From NCBI RefSeq assembly GCF_014652235.1, contig NZ_BMYK01000004.1, positions 1 through 64,000 on the forward strand: 64,000 bases of DNA, read 5' to 3'. Made by a program: the position numbers and the translations under genes. Position 1 is the first letter of the stretch, and every line of letters begins with the position of its first letter. This DNA comes from Pseudorhodoferax aquiterrae (lineage in GTDB: Bacteria > Pseudomonadota > Gammaproteobacteria > Burkholderiales > Burkholderiaceae_C). The notes beneath the pieces were generated by a model. It was given only the letters and a program-made list of their open reading frames with translations. It was not told where the DNA came from and ran no database searches. Shown piece after piece: positions 37,487 to 45,153 of this stretch.

Positions 37487-37515
37487 TTGATGTTACGTAC
37501 GCGATAACGTACGAT
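37487..37515 (+). promoter_or_regulatory. yefM-yoeB promoter and operator
   Basis: A -35 TTGATG (37487-37492) and -10 TACGAT (37510-37515) are separated by exactly 17 bp. Two CGTACG palindromes (37496-37501 and 37508-37513) sit 12 bp apart centre to centre inside this promoter. In E. coli the YefM operator also has two repeats with a shared hexamer core (TGTACA) 12 bp apart. The region is AT-rich against its surroundings. Confidence 0.65.
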
Positions 37516-37540
37516 TGAGCCGCATCCTTGGAGACTTGCC

Positions 37541-37783
37541 ATGAGCACGTTCACAGCCAGCGAGGCGCGGGCCAATCTGTACCGCCTCATCGACCAAGCG
37601 GCCGAATCCCATCAGCCCATCCACATCGCCGGCAAGCGGGCCAGTGCCGTGCTGCTTTCGTCCGAAGACTGGGAGGCGATCCAGGAAACGCTGTACCTGC
37701 TGTCGGTGCCAGGCATGCGCGAGTCGATCAAGGACGCGATGTCCGAGCCCCTGGCCAAGAGCGTCAAAGAGCTCGACTGGTGA
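37541..37783 (+). CDS. yefM: YefM antitoxin (Phd/YefM family)
   Basis: 80 residues. The N-terminal DNA-binding part is typical (MSTFTASEARANLYRLIDQAAE, then HIAGKRASAVLLSSEDWEAIQETLYLLS). The C-terminal acidic/amphipathic tail (PLAKSVKELDW) wraps the toxin. It neutralises YoeB and, with it, represses the operon. The last codons overlap the toxin's GTG start by 4 bp, giving coupled translation with antitoxin first. A GGAGA ribosome-binding site precedes the ATG. Confidence 0.93.
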   Translation: MSTFTASEARANLYRLIDQAAESHQPIHIAGKRASAVLLSSEDWEAIQETLYLLSVPGMRESIKDAMSEPLAKSVKELDW

Positions 37784-38043
37784 CCTGGCAGCTTGTCTTC
37801 TCGAAGTACGCCGAGAAGGACGCCAAGAAACTGGTTGCCGCCGGACTGAAGCCCAAGACGCAGGCTCTGCTGCGCATTCTGGCGAGCGATCCGTTCCAGA
37901 ACCCGCCGCCGTACGAGAAGCTCGTGGGTGATCTGCACGGCGCTTACTCGCGCCGCATCAACATCCAGCACCGTCTGGTCTACGAAGTCTTTCGCGCAGA
38001 GCACACCGTCCGTGTGCTGCGGATGTGGACCCACTACGAGTGA
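37780..38043 (+). CDS. yoeB: YoeB toxin, ribosome-dependent mRNA endonuclease
   Basis: 87 residues from GTG at 37780. RelE/ParE fold. It keeps the YoeB catalytic set: glutamate in PYEKLVGDL, arginine in YSRRINIQHRLVYEV, and the C-terminal RMWTHYE with its histidine and tyrosine. It cleaves mRNA in the ribosomal A site. The GTG start overlaps the antitoxin stop (GTGA), which is the usual way of keeping toxin translation low and coupled. Its last 10 bases overlap the end of the convergent LysR gene. Confidence 0.93.
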   Translation: MTWQLVFSKYAEKDAKKLVAAGLKPKTQALLRILASDPFQNPPPYEKLVGDLHGAYSRRINIQHRLVYEVFRAEHTVRVLRMWTHYE

Positions 38044-38951
38044 TCTGACAGCGCTGCCCCCGTGCAGTGCGCCACGAATTCCGCCGCCGTGCGCCCCAGC
38101 GGCTTGTGCCGGTGCGTCACCACTGCGAGCCGGCGCGACGCCGCCGGCAGCCGCGTGCGCAGCGCGACCAGCCAGCCCTCCGCCAGCGCCTGCGCCACGG
38201 CCTGGCGTGACAGGCAGCCCAGCCCCGCACCGGCCGCGACCAGGCGCTTGATCGCCTCGGTGCTGCCGAGCTCGAAGCCCACGTCCAGCCGGTCCAGGTG
38301 CGCCATGAGCCAGTTGTCCGTGGCCTGGCGCGTGCCGGATTCGGGCTCGCGCAGGATCCAGGTGGTATCGGCCAGCTGACGCGCCGTGGCCGTGCGCGCG
38401 GCCAGCGGGTGGTCGGGCGCCGCCACGATCACGAGCTCGTCCTCGCGCCAGGCTTGCACCGCCAGGTCGGGATGGGTCTGCGGCCCTTCGATGAAGCCCA
38501 CGTCCACCGTGAAGGCGGCCACCGCCTCGATCACTTCGCTGGTGTTGGCGATGCGCAGGCGCACGCGGCTGCGCGGGTGGGCCCGCGTCCAGTCGGCCAC
38601 CAGGCCGGGCAGCAGGTATTCGCCGATCGTGAAGCTGGCCGCCACGTGCAGCGGCGTGGCGTGCTCGCCAGCGAACAGGGTCTGCAGCTCGCCGGCCTGC
38701 TCCAGCACGGTGCGGGCCCGCGGCAGCAGGGCGCGGCCGTTCTCGTTGAGCAGCAGGCGCCGGCCCACGCGGTCGAACAGCGTCACGCCCAGGGCCGCTT
38801 CGAGTTCGGCCAGCGCGGCGCTGGCCGCGGACTGCGAGCGTGACACGCGGCCGGCCGCGCCGCGCGTGGAGCCGGCCTGCGCGGTGGCGACGAACACCTC
38901 CAGCTGGCGCAGGTTCAAGCGCAGGCGCTGATCGGGTTTTTCGATCATCAT
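38034..38951 (-). CDS. LysR-family regulator next to soeABC
   Basis: 305 residues. HTH LNLRQLEVFVATAQAGSTRGAAGRVSRSQSAASAALAELEAALG, then an effector domain with FTIGEYLLPGLVADWTRAHPRSRVRLRI and SGTRQATDNWLM. The motif set resembles the CysB/YeiE-like group, where YeiE is linked to sulfite response in enteric bacteria. Divergent from the sulfite-dehydrogenase genes with about 100 bp between, so it is the likely regulator. Two consecutive ATGs (38951, 38948) make the start ambiguous by one residue. Confidence 0.88.
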   Translation of the reverse strand: MMIEKPDQRLRLNLRQLEVFVATAQAGSTRGAAGRVSRSQSAASAALAELEAALGVTLFDRVGRRLLLNENGRALLPRARTVLEQAGELQTLFAGEHATPLHVAASFTIGEYLLPGLVADWTRAHPRSRVRLRIANTSEVIEAVAAFTVDVGFIEGPQTHPDLAVQAWREDELVIVAAPDHPLAARTATARQLADTTWILREPESGTRQATDNWLMAHLDRLDVGFELGSTEAIKRLVAAGAGLGCLSRQAVAQALAEGWLVALRTRLPAASRRLAVVTHRHKPLGRTAAEFVAHCTGAALSDHS

Positions 38952-39014
38952 GAGAAAAATTATCGGCTTTTTGATGGCGTGGGGCGGCTTTACGATGGCT
39001 TGCCGGTTATTTGC

Positions 39015-39034
39015 TTATGCCGATCGGCGCATAA
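39015..39034. promoter_or_regulatory. Candidate LysR operator upstream of soeA
   Basis: TTATGC-N8-GCATAA inverted repeat in an AT-enriched 103-bp divergent promoter region. It lies 20 bp before the chosen soeA start and fits the dyad layout of LysR-type sites. Confidence 0.45.
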
Positions 39035-39054
39035 CGAAACTCCACGAGGCGCCT

Positions 39055-41997
39055 GTGCTGCAGTTCCTCTCTCCCGAGCCCTTGCACGACCCCTTGGCCG
39101 CGCCCACGCCCACCGACGCGACCACGGTCAAGACCACCACCTGCTACATGTGCGCCTGCCGCTGCGGCATCCGCGTGCATCTGCGCGAGGGCGAGCAGGG
39201 CCCGGAAGTGCGCTACATCGACGGCAACCCCGACCACCCGCTGAACCAGGGCGTGATCTGCGCCAAGGGCTCGGCCGGCATCATGAAGCAGTACTCGCCG
39301 GCGCGGCTCACGCAGCCGCTCAGGCGCAAGCCGGGCAGTGAGCGCGGTGCGGGCGCGTTCGAGCCCATTTCCTGGGACGAGGCCCTGGCCCTGTTGACCG
39401 AGCGGCTCGCGAAGATCCGCGCCACCGACCCCAAGAAGTTCGCGCTGTTCACGGGCCGCGACCAGATGCAGGCGCTCACGGGCTTGTTCGCGCGCCAGTT
39501 CGGCACGCCCAACTACGCGGCGCATGGCGGCTTCTGCTCGGTGAACATGGCGGCCGGCATGATCTACACCATCGGCGGCAGCTTCTGGGAGTTCGGCGGG
39601 CCGGACCTGGAGCGTTCCAGGCTGTTCGTCATGATCGGCACGGCCGAGGACCACCACAGCAACCCGATGAAGATGGCGCTCGGCAAGTTCAAGCGCGCGG
39701 GCGGGCGCTTCATCGCGATCAACCCCATCCGCACGGGCTACGCCGCGATCGCCGACGAATGGATCCCGATCAAGCCCGGCACCGACGGCGCACTGCTCAT
39801 GGCGCTGCTGCACGTGCTGATCGCGGACGACCTGGTCGACCACGACTTCCTCAAGCGTTTCACCAACGCGCCGCAGCTCGTGGTGCTGGACGGCGGCGCG
39901 CGCGACGGCCTGTTCGCCTTCGACCCCGACCCGCAGCGCGGGCCGCCCGGCGATGGCCGGCATCCGCACAACAAGCTCATCTGGTGCAGGAACGGCCAGC
40001 GCGTGCTGAATGCCTACCCCGAAGGCATTGCCGAGGGCTGCGACCCCGCGCTCGAAGGCCACTACCTGCTTGCCGACGGCACGCGCGTCGCGCCCGCATT
40101 CCAGCTGCTGCGCGAGCGCGTGGCCTCGTGCACGCCCGAGTGGGCCGAGGCCATCTGCGGCGTGCCGGCCGCGCGCATCCGCCGGTTGGCGCGCGAGATG
40201 GGCGAGACCGCCATGCACCAGGCCTTCGAGCTGCCCATCCCCTGGGAGGACGCCTGGGGCAAGCAGCACGCCACCACCATCGGCCGTCCTGTGGCCTTCC
40301 ACGCCATGCGTGGCCTGGCGGCGCATTCCAATGGTTTCCAGACCGTGCGGGCGTTGGCCGTGCTCATGAGCGTGCTGGGCACCATCGACCGGCCGGGCGG
40401 CTTTCGCCACAAGGCGCCGTACCCGCGCCACATCGTCCCAAACTACCGGGCCTTCAACGACCCGGACATGATCCAGCCTAACACGCCGCTCAACGCCGCG
40501 CCGCTGGGTTTTCCGGCCAACCCGGACGAGCTGGCCATCTACCCCGATGGCTCGCCGATCCGCATCGACCACGCCTTCTCGTGGGAGCATCCGCTGTCGG
40601 CCCACGGGCTCATGCACAACGTGATCACCAACGCGGTCAAGGGCGACCCGTACCGCATCGACACGCTGCTGATCTTCATGGCCAACATGGCCTGGAACAG
40701 CAGCATGAACACGCAGGCCGTGCGCGAGATGCTGAACCGCAAGGACGCGGATGGCGAGTACCGTATCCCGTTCCTGGTCGTCTGCGACGCGTTCCAGAGC
40801 GAGACCGTGGCCTTCGCCGACCTGGTGCTGCCCGACACCACGTATCTCGAGCGCCACGACGTGATGAGCATGCTGGACCGGCCGATCTCCGAATTCGACG
40901 GCCCGGTCGACTCGGTGCGCGTGCCGGTGCTGCCGCCCACCGGCCAGTGCCGGCCGTTCCAGGAGGTGCTGATCGAACTGGGCTCGCGGCTGAAGTTCCC
41001 GGCCTTCACCACGGCCGAGGGCGAACGCAAGTTCAAGGACTACCCGGACTTCGTCGTCAACTTCCAGCCGCAGCCCGGCATCGGCTTCCTGATGGGCTGG
41101 CGCGGCAAGGACGGCACCGAACACCTGCGTGGCGAGCCGAATCCGAAGCAGTGGGAGATGTACGCGCAGAACAACTGCGTGTTCCAGTACCACATGCCCG
41201 AGGGCATGCAGTACATGCGCAACTGGAACCGCGCCTACCTGGACTTCGCCAAGGACAAGGGCTGGCGCCAGAAGAACGACCCGGTGCAACTGGCGCTGTA
41301 CAGCGACACGCTGCAGTGCTTCCGGCTCGCGGCCCGGGGCCAATGCGGCGGCCGCCAGCCGCCCGAGCACCTGCGCGAACGCATCGCCACCTACTTCGAT
41401 CCGCTGCCCTTCTGGTATGCGCCGCTGGAGGAGGCCGCCACCGACCTCGCGGCCTACCCGCTCAACGCGGTCACCCAGCGGCCCATGGCCATGTACCACT
41501 CCTGGGATTCGCAGAACGCCTGGCTGCGCCAGATCCACAGCCACAATTACCTGCACGTGAACCCGAAGACGGCGCAGGCCGCCGGCATCGCCGATGGGGG
41601 CTGGTGCTGGGTCGAGAGCCCCTGGGGCAAGGTGCGTGGCATGGCCCGCTACACCGAGGCCGTGGAGCCCGGCACGGTGTGGACCTGGAACGCCATCGGC
41701 AAGGCCGACAGCGCCTGGCAGCTCGCGCCCGGCGCGGACGAGGCGCGCAAGGGCTTTCTGTTGAACCACCTGATCAGCGAGGAACTGCCCTGTGCGGGCA
41801 CGCCTGCCGGCACGATCAGCAATTCCGACCCCATCACGGGCCAGGCCGGCTGGTACGACGTGCGCGTGCGCATCCGGCCGGCCGGGCCCGAGGAGCCGCA
41901 GGAGAGCTATCCGCAGTTCGCGGCCGTGCCGCCTGCGCCCGGCGTGCGCGGCAAGGCGCAGCGCGTGCTGGCCTACTTCGCGGGAGGAAAAAAATGA
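39055..41997 (+). CDS. soeA: Sulfite dehydrogenase (quinone), molybdopterin subunit SoeA
   Basis: 980 residues. N-terminal 4Fe-4S motif TTTCYMCACRCGIRVHL (C30, C33, C37, with the fourth cysteine in GVICAKGSAGIM), then molybdopterin domains. GGFCSVNMAAGMIYTIGG supplies the likely Mo-ligand cysteine. The C-terminal dinucleotide-binding part includes GMARYTEAVEPGTVW. This pattern is that of SoeA, which oxidises sulfite to sulfate at the cytoplasmic face. No Tat signal is present, as expected for SoeA. GTG at 39055 is chosen: GAGG stands 5 nt upstream, while the ATG at 38950 overlaps the lysR start codon and would place the whole promoter region inside the gene. Polysulfide or thiosulfate reductase is an alternative. 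Confidence 0.85.
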   Translation: MLQFLSPEPLHDPLAAPTPTDATTVKTTTCYMCACRCGIRVHLREGEQGPEVRYIDGNPDHPLNQGVICAKGSAGIMKQYSPARLTQPLRRKPGSERGAGAFEPISWDEALALLTERLAKIRATDPKKFALFTGRDQMQALTGLFARQFGTPNYAAHGGFCSVNMAAGMIYTIGGSFWEFGGPDLERSRLFVMIGTAEDHHSNPMKMALGKFKRAGGRFIAINPIRTGYAAIADEWIPIKPGTDGALLMALLHVLIADDLVDHDFLKRFTNAPQLVVLDGGARDGLFAFDPDPQRGPPGDGRHPHNKLIWCRNGQRVLNAYPEGIAEGCDPALEGHYLLADGTRVAPAFQLLRERVASCTPEWAEAICGVPAARIRRLAREMGETAMHQAFELPIPWEDAWGKQHATTIGRPVAFHAMRGLAAHSNGFQTVRALAVLMSVLGTIDRPGGFRHKAPYPRHIVPNYRAFNDPDMIQPNTPLNAAPLGFPANPDELAIYPDGSPIRIDHAFSWEHPLSAHGLMHNVITNAVKGDPYRIDTLLIFMANMAWNSSMNTQAVREMLNRKDADGEYRIPFLVVCDAFQSETVAFADLVLPDTTYLERHDVMSMLDRPISEFDGPVDSVRVPVLPPTGQCRPFQEVLIELGSRLKFPAFTTAEGERKFKDYPDFVVNFQPQPGIGFLMGWRGKDGTEHLRGEPNPKQWEMYAQNNCVFQYHMPEGMQYMRNWNRAYLDFAKDKGWRQKNDPVQLALYSDTLQCFRLAARGQCGGRQPPEHLRERIATYFDPLPFWYAPLEEAATDLAAYPLNAVTQRPMAMYHSWDSQNAWLRQIHSHNYLHVNPKTAQAAGIADGGWCWVESPWGKVRGMARYTEAVEPGTVWTWNAIGKADSAWQLAPGADEARKGFLLNHLISEELPCAGTPAGTISNSDPITGQAGWYDVRVRIRPAGPEEPQESYPQFAAVPPAPGVRGKAQRVLAYFAGGKK

Positions 41998-42083
41998 CCC
42001 CCACGCTCCCCCGCTTCGCGCGGTCCGCTGCCCCCCGAGGGGGCGCTTCAGTGCCTTCGGGCGGCCGGGCGGCACTGAAATGA
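41994..42083 (+). CDS. 29-residue linker ORF between soeA and soeB
   Basis: The ATG (41994) overlaps the soeA stop and has a near-ideal Shine-Dalgarno GGAGG six nt upstream (41983-41987). Its TGA (42081-42083) overlaps the soeB ATG (42080). Its codons are the inserted repeat (starting MTPTLPRFARS, rich in Arg, Gly, Ala), so the peptide itself is unlikely to have a job. Its use is probably to carry ribosomes from soeA across the insertion to soeB. It was found from the start/stop overlaps and has no homology support. Confidence 0.45.
   Translation: MTPTLPRFARSAAPRGGASVPSGGRAALK
41998..42077. repeat. 80-bp REP/MITE-like insertion between soeA and soeB
   Basis: Flanked by identical AAATGA hexamers (41992-41997 and 42078-42083) that look like a target duplication. 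It contains a C-run/G-run hairpin (42032-42043) and TTCAGTGCC...GGCACTGAA (42047-42055 / 42071-42079), whose right arm ends at the soeB start codon. I recall very similar GC-rich sequences between many Comamonadaceae genes, but could not search. Confidence 0.6.
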
Positions 42084-42835
42084 TCCAGTGGCTCAAGGAC
42101 CTGTTGAACCCGCAGCCGCTGGTGTCGCCGGCTCCCGCCCCTGCGCCAGCCCATCCGCCCAGCGCGCGCTGGCAGCAAGGCGACACGCTGGCCAAGCAGC
42201 TTGCGCTGGTGATCGACCTCAACGTCTGCGTGGGCTGCCATGCCTGCGTGACCTCGTGCAAGGAGTGGAACACCTCGGGCTCGGCCGGCCCGCTCGCCGA
42301 CGAGCGCGCCTACGCGGCCGACCCCACGGGCACCTTCTTCAACCGCGTGCAGACCTACGAGGCGGGCGTGTTTCCGACCATGGACACGGTGCACTTTCCC
42401 AAGAGCTGTCTGCACTGCGAGGACCCGCCCTGCGTGCCGGTCTGTCCCACGGGCGCGAGCTACAAGCGCGCCGCCGACGGCATCGTGCTGGTGGACTACG
42501 ACAAGTGCATCGGCTGCAAGTACTGCGCCTGGGCCTGCCCCTACGGCGCGCGCGAGCTGGACGAAGAGCGCCAGGTCATGACCAAGTGCACGCTGTGCGT
42601 GGACCGCGTGCACGACGACAAGCTCGCGCCGGAAGACCGCAAGCCCGCCTGCGTGAAGGCCTGCCCGACCAACGCGCGGCTGTTCGGCGACGTGAAGGAC
42701 CCGACCAGCGAGGTCTCCATCGCGATCCGCGAGCGCGGCGGCTATGCGCTGATGCCCGAGTGGGAGACGCAGCCGGCCAACCGCTACCTGCCGCGGCGCA
42801 CCATGCAGTCCGACGGCCAGGGAGGGCAGGCATGA
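42080..42835 (+). CDS. soeB: Sulfite dehydrogenase iron-sulfur subunit SoeB
   Basis: 251 residues. Four cysteine clusters for [4Fe-4S] centres: CVGCHACVTSC (~50-60), CLHCEDPPCVPVCP, CIGCKYCAWACP, and CTLCVDR with CVKACP. This is the DmsB/PsrB/SoeB electron-transfer subunit passing electrons from SoeA to the membrane subunit. There is no usable ribosome-binding site directly before the ATG: the preceding bases form one arm of a hairpin. Translation probably depends on coupling to the 29-codon ORF upstream. The stop overlaps the soeC start (ATGA). Confidence 0.9.
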   Translation: MIQWLKDLLNPQPLVSPAPAPAPAHPPSARWQQGDTLAKQLALVIDLNVCVGCHACVTSCKEWNTSGSAGPLADERAYAADPTGTFFNRVQTYEAGVFPTMDTVHFPKSCLHCEDPPCVPVCPTGASYKRAADGIVLVDYDKCIGCKYCAWACPYGARELDEERQVMTKCTLCVDRVHDDKLAPEDRKPACVKACPTNARLFGDVKDPTSEVSIAIRERGGYALMPEWETQPANRYLPRRTMQSDGQGGQA

Positions 42836-43758
42836 ACCCGGCCATGTCGGTGGTGGTGTTCACGGCCATCGCCGGCGCCGCGCAGGGGCTGGTGGTGGCG
42901 CTGGCCGTGGCCACGCTGATCGGCGTGCCGATGGCGGGCGGCTTCGTCGCCCATGCGCTGCTGCTGGCCGCCGCCATGGCCACGGTCGGGCTGCTGTCGT
43001 CCTTCGGCCACCTGGGCCGACCGGCGCGGGCCTGGCGCGCCGTGCTCATGTGGCGCACCTCCTGGCTTTCGCGCGAATGCCTGGTGCTGCCGGCCTTCAT
43101 CGGCTGGACGCTGCTGTGGTGGGCGCTGCTGCCGGCCGACGGCACTGCCCCGGTCTGGTTGCCGCTGGGCGCCTTGCTGCTGTCCGCACTGCTGTGGCTG
43201 TGCACGGCCATGATCTACGCCTGCCTGCGCTTCATCCAGGAATGGGCGCAGCCGCTCACGCTGGTCAACTTCATCCTCATCGGGCAGGGTGCGGGCCTGG
43301 TGCTGGTCAGTGCGCTGGCCGCAGGGGCGGGTGAAGAGGCCTTGCTGGCCCGCACCGGGCCGGCCGCGCTGGGCGTGCTGCTGGCGGCGCTGGCCGCGCG
43401 CTGCCTCACGCTGGCGCGCAATGCGGCGCTGCGACCCAGGTCCACGCTGCACAGCGCCACCGGCATCCGCACGCCGCAGCTCGTGCAGAAGTCCATGGGC
43501 ATGTCGGCCGGCGCGTTCAACACGCGCGAGTTCTTCCATGGTCGGACCGCCATGTTCCTGAAGAACCTCAAGTGGCTGTTCCTGCTGTGCGGCTTCGTGC
43601 TGCCCGGGCTCTGCGCGGCCGCGGCGCTGGCCGGTGGCCCGGCCTGGCTGTGGCCGCTGGCCGTGGCGCTGCAGGTGCCAGGGCTGCTGGCCGAGCGCTG
43701 GTTCTTCTTCGCCCAGGCCCGGCATCCGCAGAACCTGTACTACCAGGTCGTGTCCTGA
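42832..43758 (+). CDS. soeC: Sulfite dehydrogenase membrane anchor SoeC (DmsC family)
   Basis: 308 residues with about eight membrane segments. DmsC-like features: AGAAQGLVVALA, LSSFGHLGRPARAWRAVLMWRTSWLSRE in the first half, CTAMIYACLRFIQEW, and a C-terminal LAERWFFFAQARHPQNLYYQ. It anchors SoeAB and hands electrons to the quinone pool. The stretch from GIRTPQLVQKSMGMSAGAFNTREFFHG is a cytoplasmic-facing loop seen in the SoeC group. The operon ends here with a strong GC hairpin. Confidence 0.88.
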   Translation: MNPAMSVVVFTAIAGAAQGLVVALAVATLIGVPMAGGFVAHALLLAAAMATVGLLSSFGHLGRPARAWRAVLMWRTSWLSRECLVLPAFIGWTLLWWALLPADGTAPVWLPLGALLLSALLWLCTAMIYACLRFIQEWAQPLTLVNFILIGQGAGLVLVSALAAGAGEEALLARTGPAALGVLLAALAARCLTLARNAALRPRSTLHSATGIRTPQLVQKSMGMSAGAFNTREFFHGRTAMFLKNLKWLFLLCGFVLPGLCAAAALAGGPAWLWPLAVALQVPGLLAERWFFFAQARHPQNLYYQVVS

Positions 43759-43765
43759 AGAGTGC

Positions 43766-43786
43766 CCGGGCCGGGCGCCGGCCCGG
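43766..43786 (+). terminator. GC-rich hairpin after soeC
   Basis: Perfect 9-bp stem, CCGGGCCGG / CCGGCCCGG, with a 3-nt loop, 8 bp after the soeC stop. There is no T-run, so it may terminate weakly or protect the 3' end of the mRNA. Confidence 0.5.
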
Positions 43787-43892
43787 AAGCTCTGAATGAA
43801 TCGATCACGGTGATGGTCACAACGTGGTACGCCGGCCACAGGCGACCGAAGCAGGCCGCCGCCCGTCAGCCGGCAAGCCGGCCGGTGCAGCT

Positions 43893-44942
43893 TCAGCCCG
43901 GCGCCGGCCCGGTACTGGCGCGCACCACCAACGTGGCCGGCAGCAGCGGGTTGGCGGGCGGGGCATCGCCGCGCAGGCTGGCCAGCAGCAGCCGGCCGGC
44001 CTGCTCGCCGATCTCCTGGATCGGCAGCCGCACGGTGGTCAGCGGCGGGTGCAGGAAGGCGGCGAAGTCGTTGTCGTTGAAGCTGGCCACCGACATCTGC
44101 GCCGGCACGGCGATGCCGGCCTGGTCCAGCGCCGAGAGCGCACCGGCGGCCAGGTAGTCGTTGGCGCAGACCACGGCCGTGACCGGCGTGCGCCGGGCCA
44201 GCAGCGTCTGCATGGCCGCGAAGCCCGGTGCGAACCCGGTCTCGGTCTCGACCACGGCTTCGGGGTGCAGCTGCAGCCCGTGCCGGGCGACGGCTGCCGT
44301 GAGCCCGCGCAGGCGGCGCTGGGCGCGCTCGTTGTCCACGGTGCTGCCGCTCAGGATGCCGATGCGGCGGTGGCCCAGGCTGGCCAGGTGCGCGACCAAC
44401 TGCGCGCCCGCGTCGGCCTCGTCGAAACCCACGCAAGGCCCCTGCGCGCTGTGCTCGGCCCACAGCAAGACGAAGGGGCGCCGGTGCGCGGCCAGCGCCG
44501 CGAACACGGCCGGCGGCTGGTCGGCGCCGAGCAAGGCCACGGCGTCGACGCCGCGCTCCAGCAGCGCGCGCAGCAGGGCCGGGTCGTGGCCGCGCGCGCG
44601 TTCGGGCGCCGACAGCAGCAGCGTGTAGCCCGCAGCGGCCAGCGTCGCTTCCAGCGCCTGCACCATGGTCGGAAACGAGGAGCGGCCGAAGCGCGGGACG
44701 ATGGCGCCCACCGTGAAGCTGCGGCGCATGGCCAGCGCGCGCGCCGCGCCGTTGGCCACATAGCCCAGGCGCTCGGCCGCGGCCAGTACGCGTGTGCGCG
44801 TGGCCTCGCTGAGCATGTCCGGGCGCGACAGCGCGCGCGAGACCGTGCCGGCGGACACGCCGGCCAGCGCGGCCACGTCGGCCAGCGAGGCCGAGCGGGA
44901 CGCTTCGGTGGAACCGGGGACGTCGGGAGAAGAGGGTGGCAT
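43893..44942 (-). CDS. LacI-family transcriptional regulator
   Basis: 349 residues. HTH and hinge: SLADVAALAGVSAGTVSRALSRPDMLSEATRTRVLAAAERLGYVANGAARAL. Effector domain with ILSGSTVDNERAQRRLRGL, VVCANDYLAAGAL, and SVASFNDNDFAAFLHPPLTTVRLPIQEIGEQAG, the GntR/GalR branch. It is divergent from a Bug receptor gene with a perfect 16-bp palindrome between, so it should regulate the receptor and amidohydrolase and probably itself. Sugar-responsive in most species; here the target suggests an organic-acid effector instead. Confidence 0.9.
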   Translation of the reverse strand: MPPSSPDVPGSTEASRSASLADVAALAGVSAGTVSRALSRPDMLSEATRTRVLAAAERLGYVANGAARALAMRRSFTVGAIVPRFGRSSFPTMVQALEATLAAAGYTLLLSAPERARGHDPALLRALLERGVDAVALLGADQPPAVFAALAAHRRPFVLLWAEHSAQGPCVGFDEADAGAQLVAHLASLGHRRIGILSGSTVDNERAQRRLRGLTAAVARHGLQLHPEAVVETETGFAPGFAAMQTLLARRTPVTAVVCANDYLAAGALSALDQAGIAVPAQMSVASFNDNDFAAFLHPPLTTVRLPIQEIGEQAGRLLLASLRGDAPPANPLLPATLVVRASTGPAPG

Positions 44943-45087
44943 GGTGCGCAGTGTCGCCCATTCCGGCGTGGTCCGATGCCGTCGCTGCAAGCGCATGCAG
45001 AAAGCGTGCTGCAGGCCGCTGAAACAGCGCGTACAGGCGTAAGGGAAAGACCCAGGTGCACCGTCAACAGCCCTGTGATGACAATCA

Positions 45088-45103
45088 ATGCAAGCGCTTG
45101 CAT
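45088..45103. promoter_or_regulatory. LacI-type operator, perfect 16-bp palindrome
   Basis: ATGCAAGCGCTTGCAT is fully palindromic with the central CG typical of LacI/GalR operators, in the 211-bp divergent region. It is 51 bp upstream of the Bug receptor start. The same stretch continues into a partly related AAACGCTT (45103-45110). No other clear feature was found in this gap. Confidence 0.75.
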
Positions 45104-45153
45104 AAACGCTTCCTGCACGCGGCGCGTGCAAGGACATCCAAGGAGACGACCCC

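Noticed and set aside
38950-39054. Upstream ATG start for soeA at 38950
   Set aside because: It overlaps the divergent lysR start codon, would use up the whole promoter region as coding DNA, and has no ribosome-binding site. GTG at 39055 has GAGG 5 nt upstream.
39007-42273. A 1088-codon minus-strand frame opposite soeAB
   Set aside because: Mirror frame of a GC-rich gene; no recognisable domain.
39055-43758. Formate dehydrogenase as the identity of the molybdoenzyme operon
   Set aside because: No selenocysteine or typical FDH motif, no Tat signal, and the anchor is DmsC-like and not a cytochrome b; SoeABC fits better.
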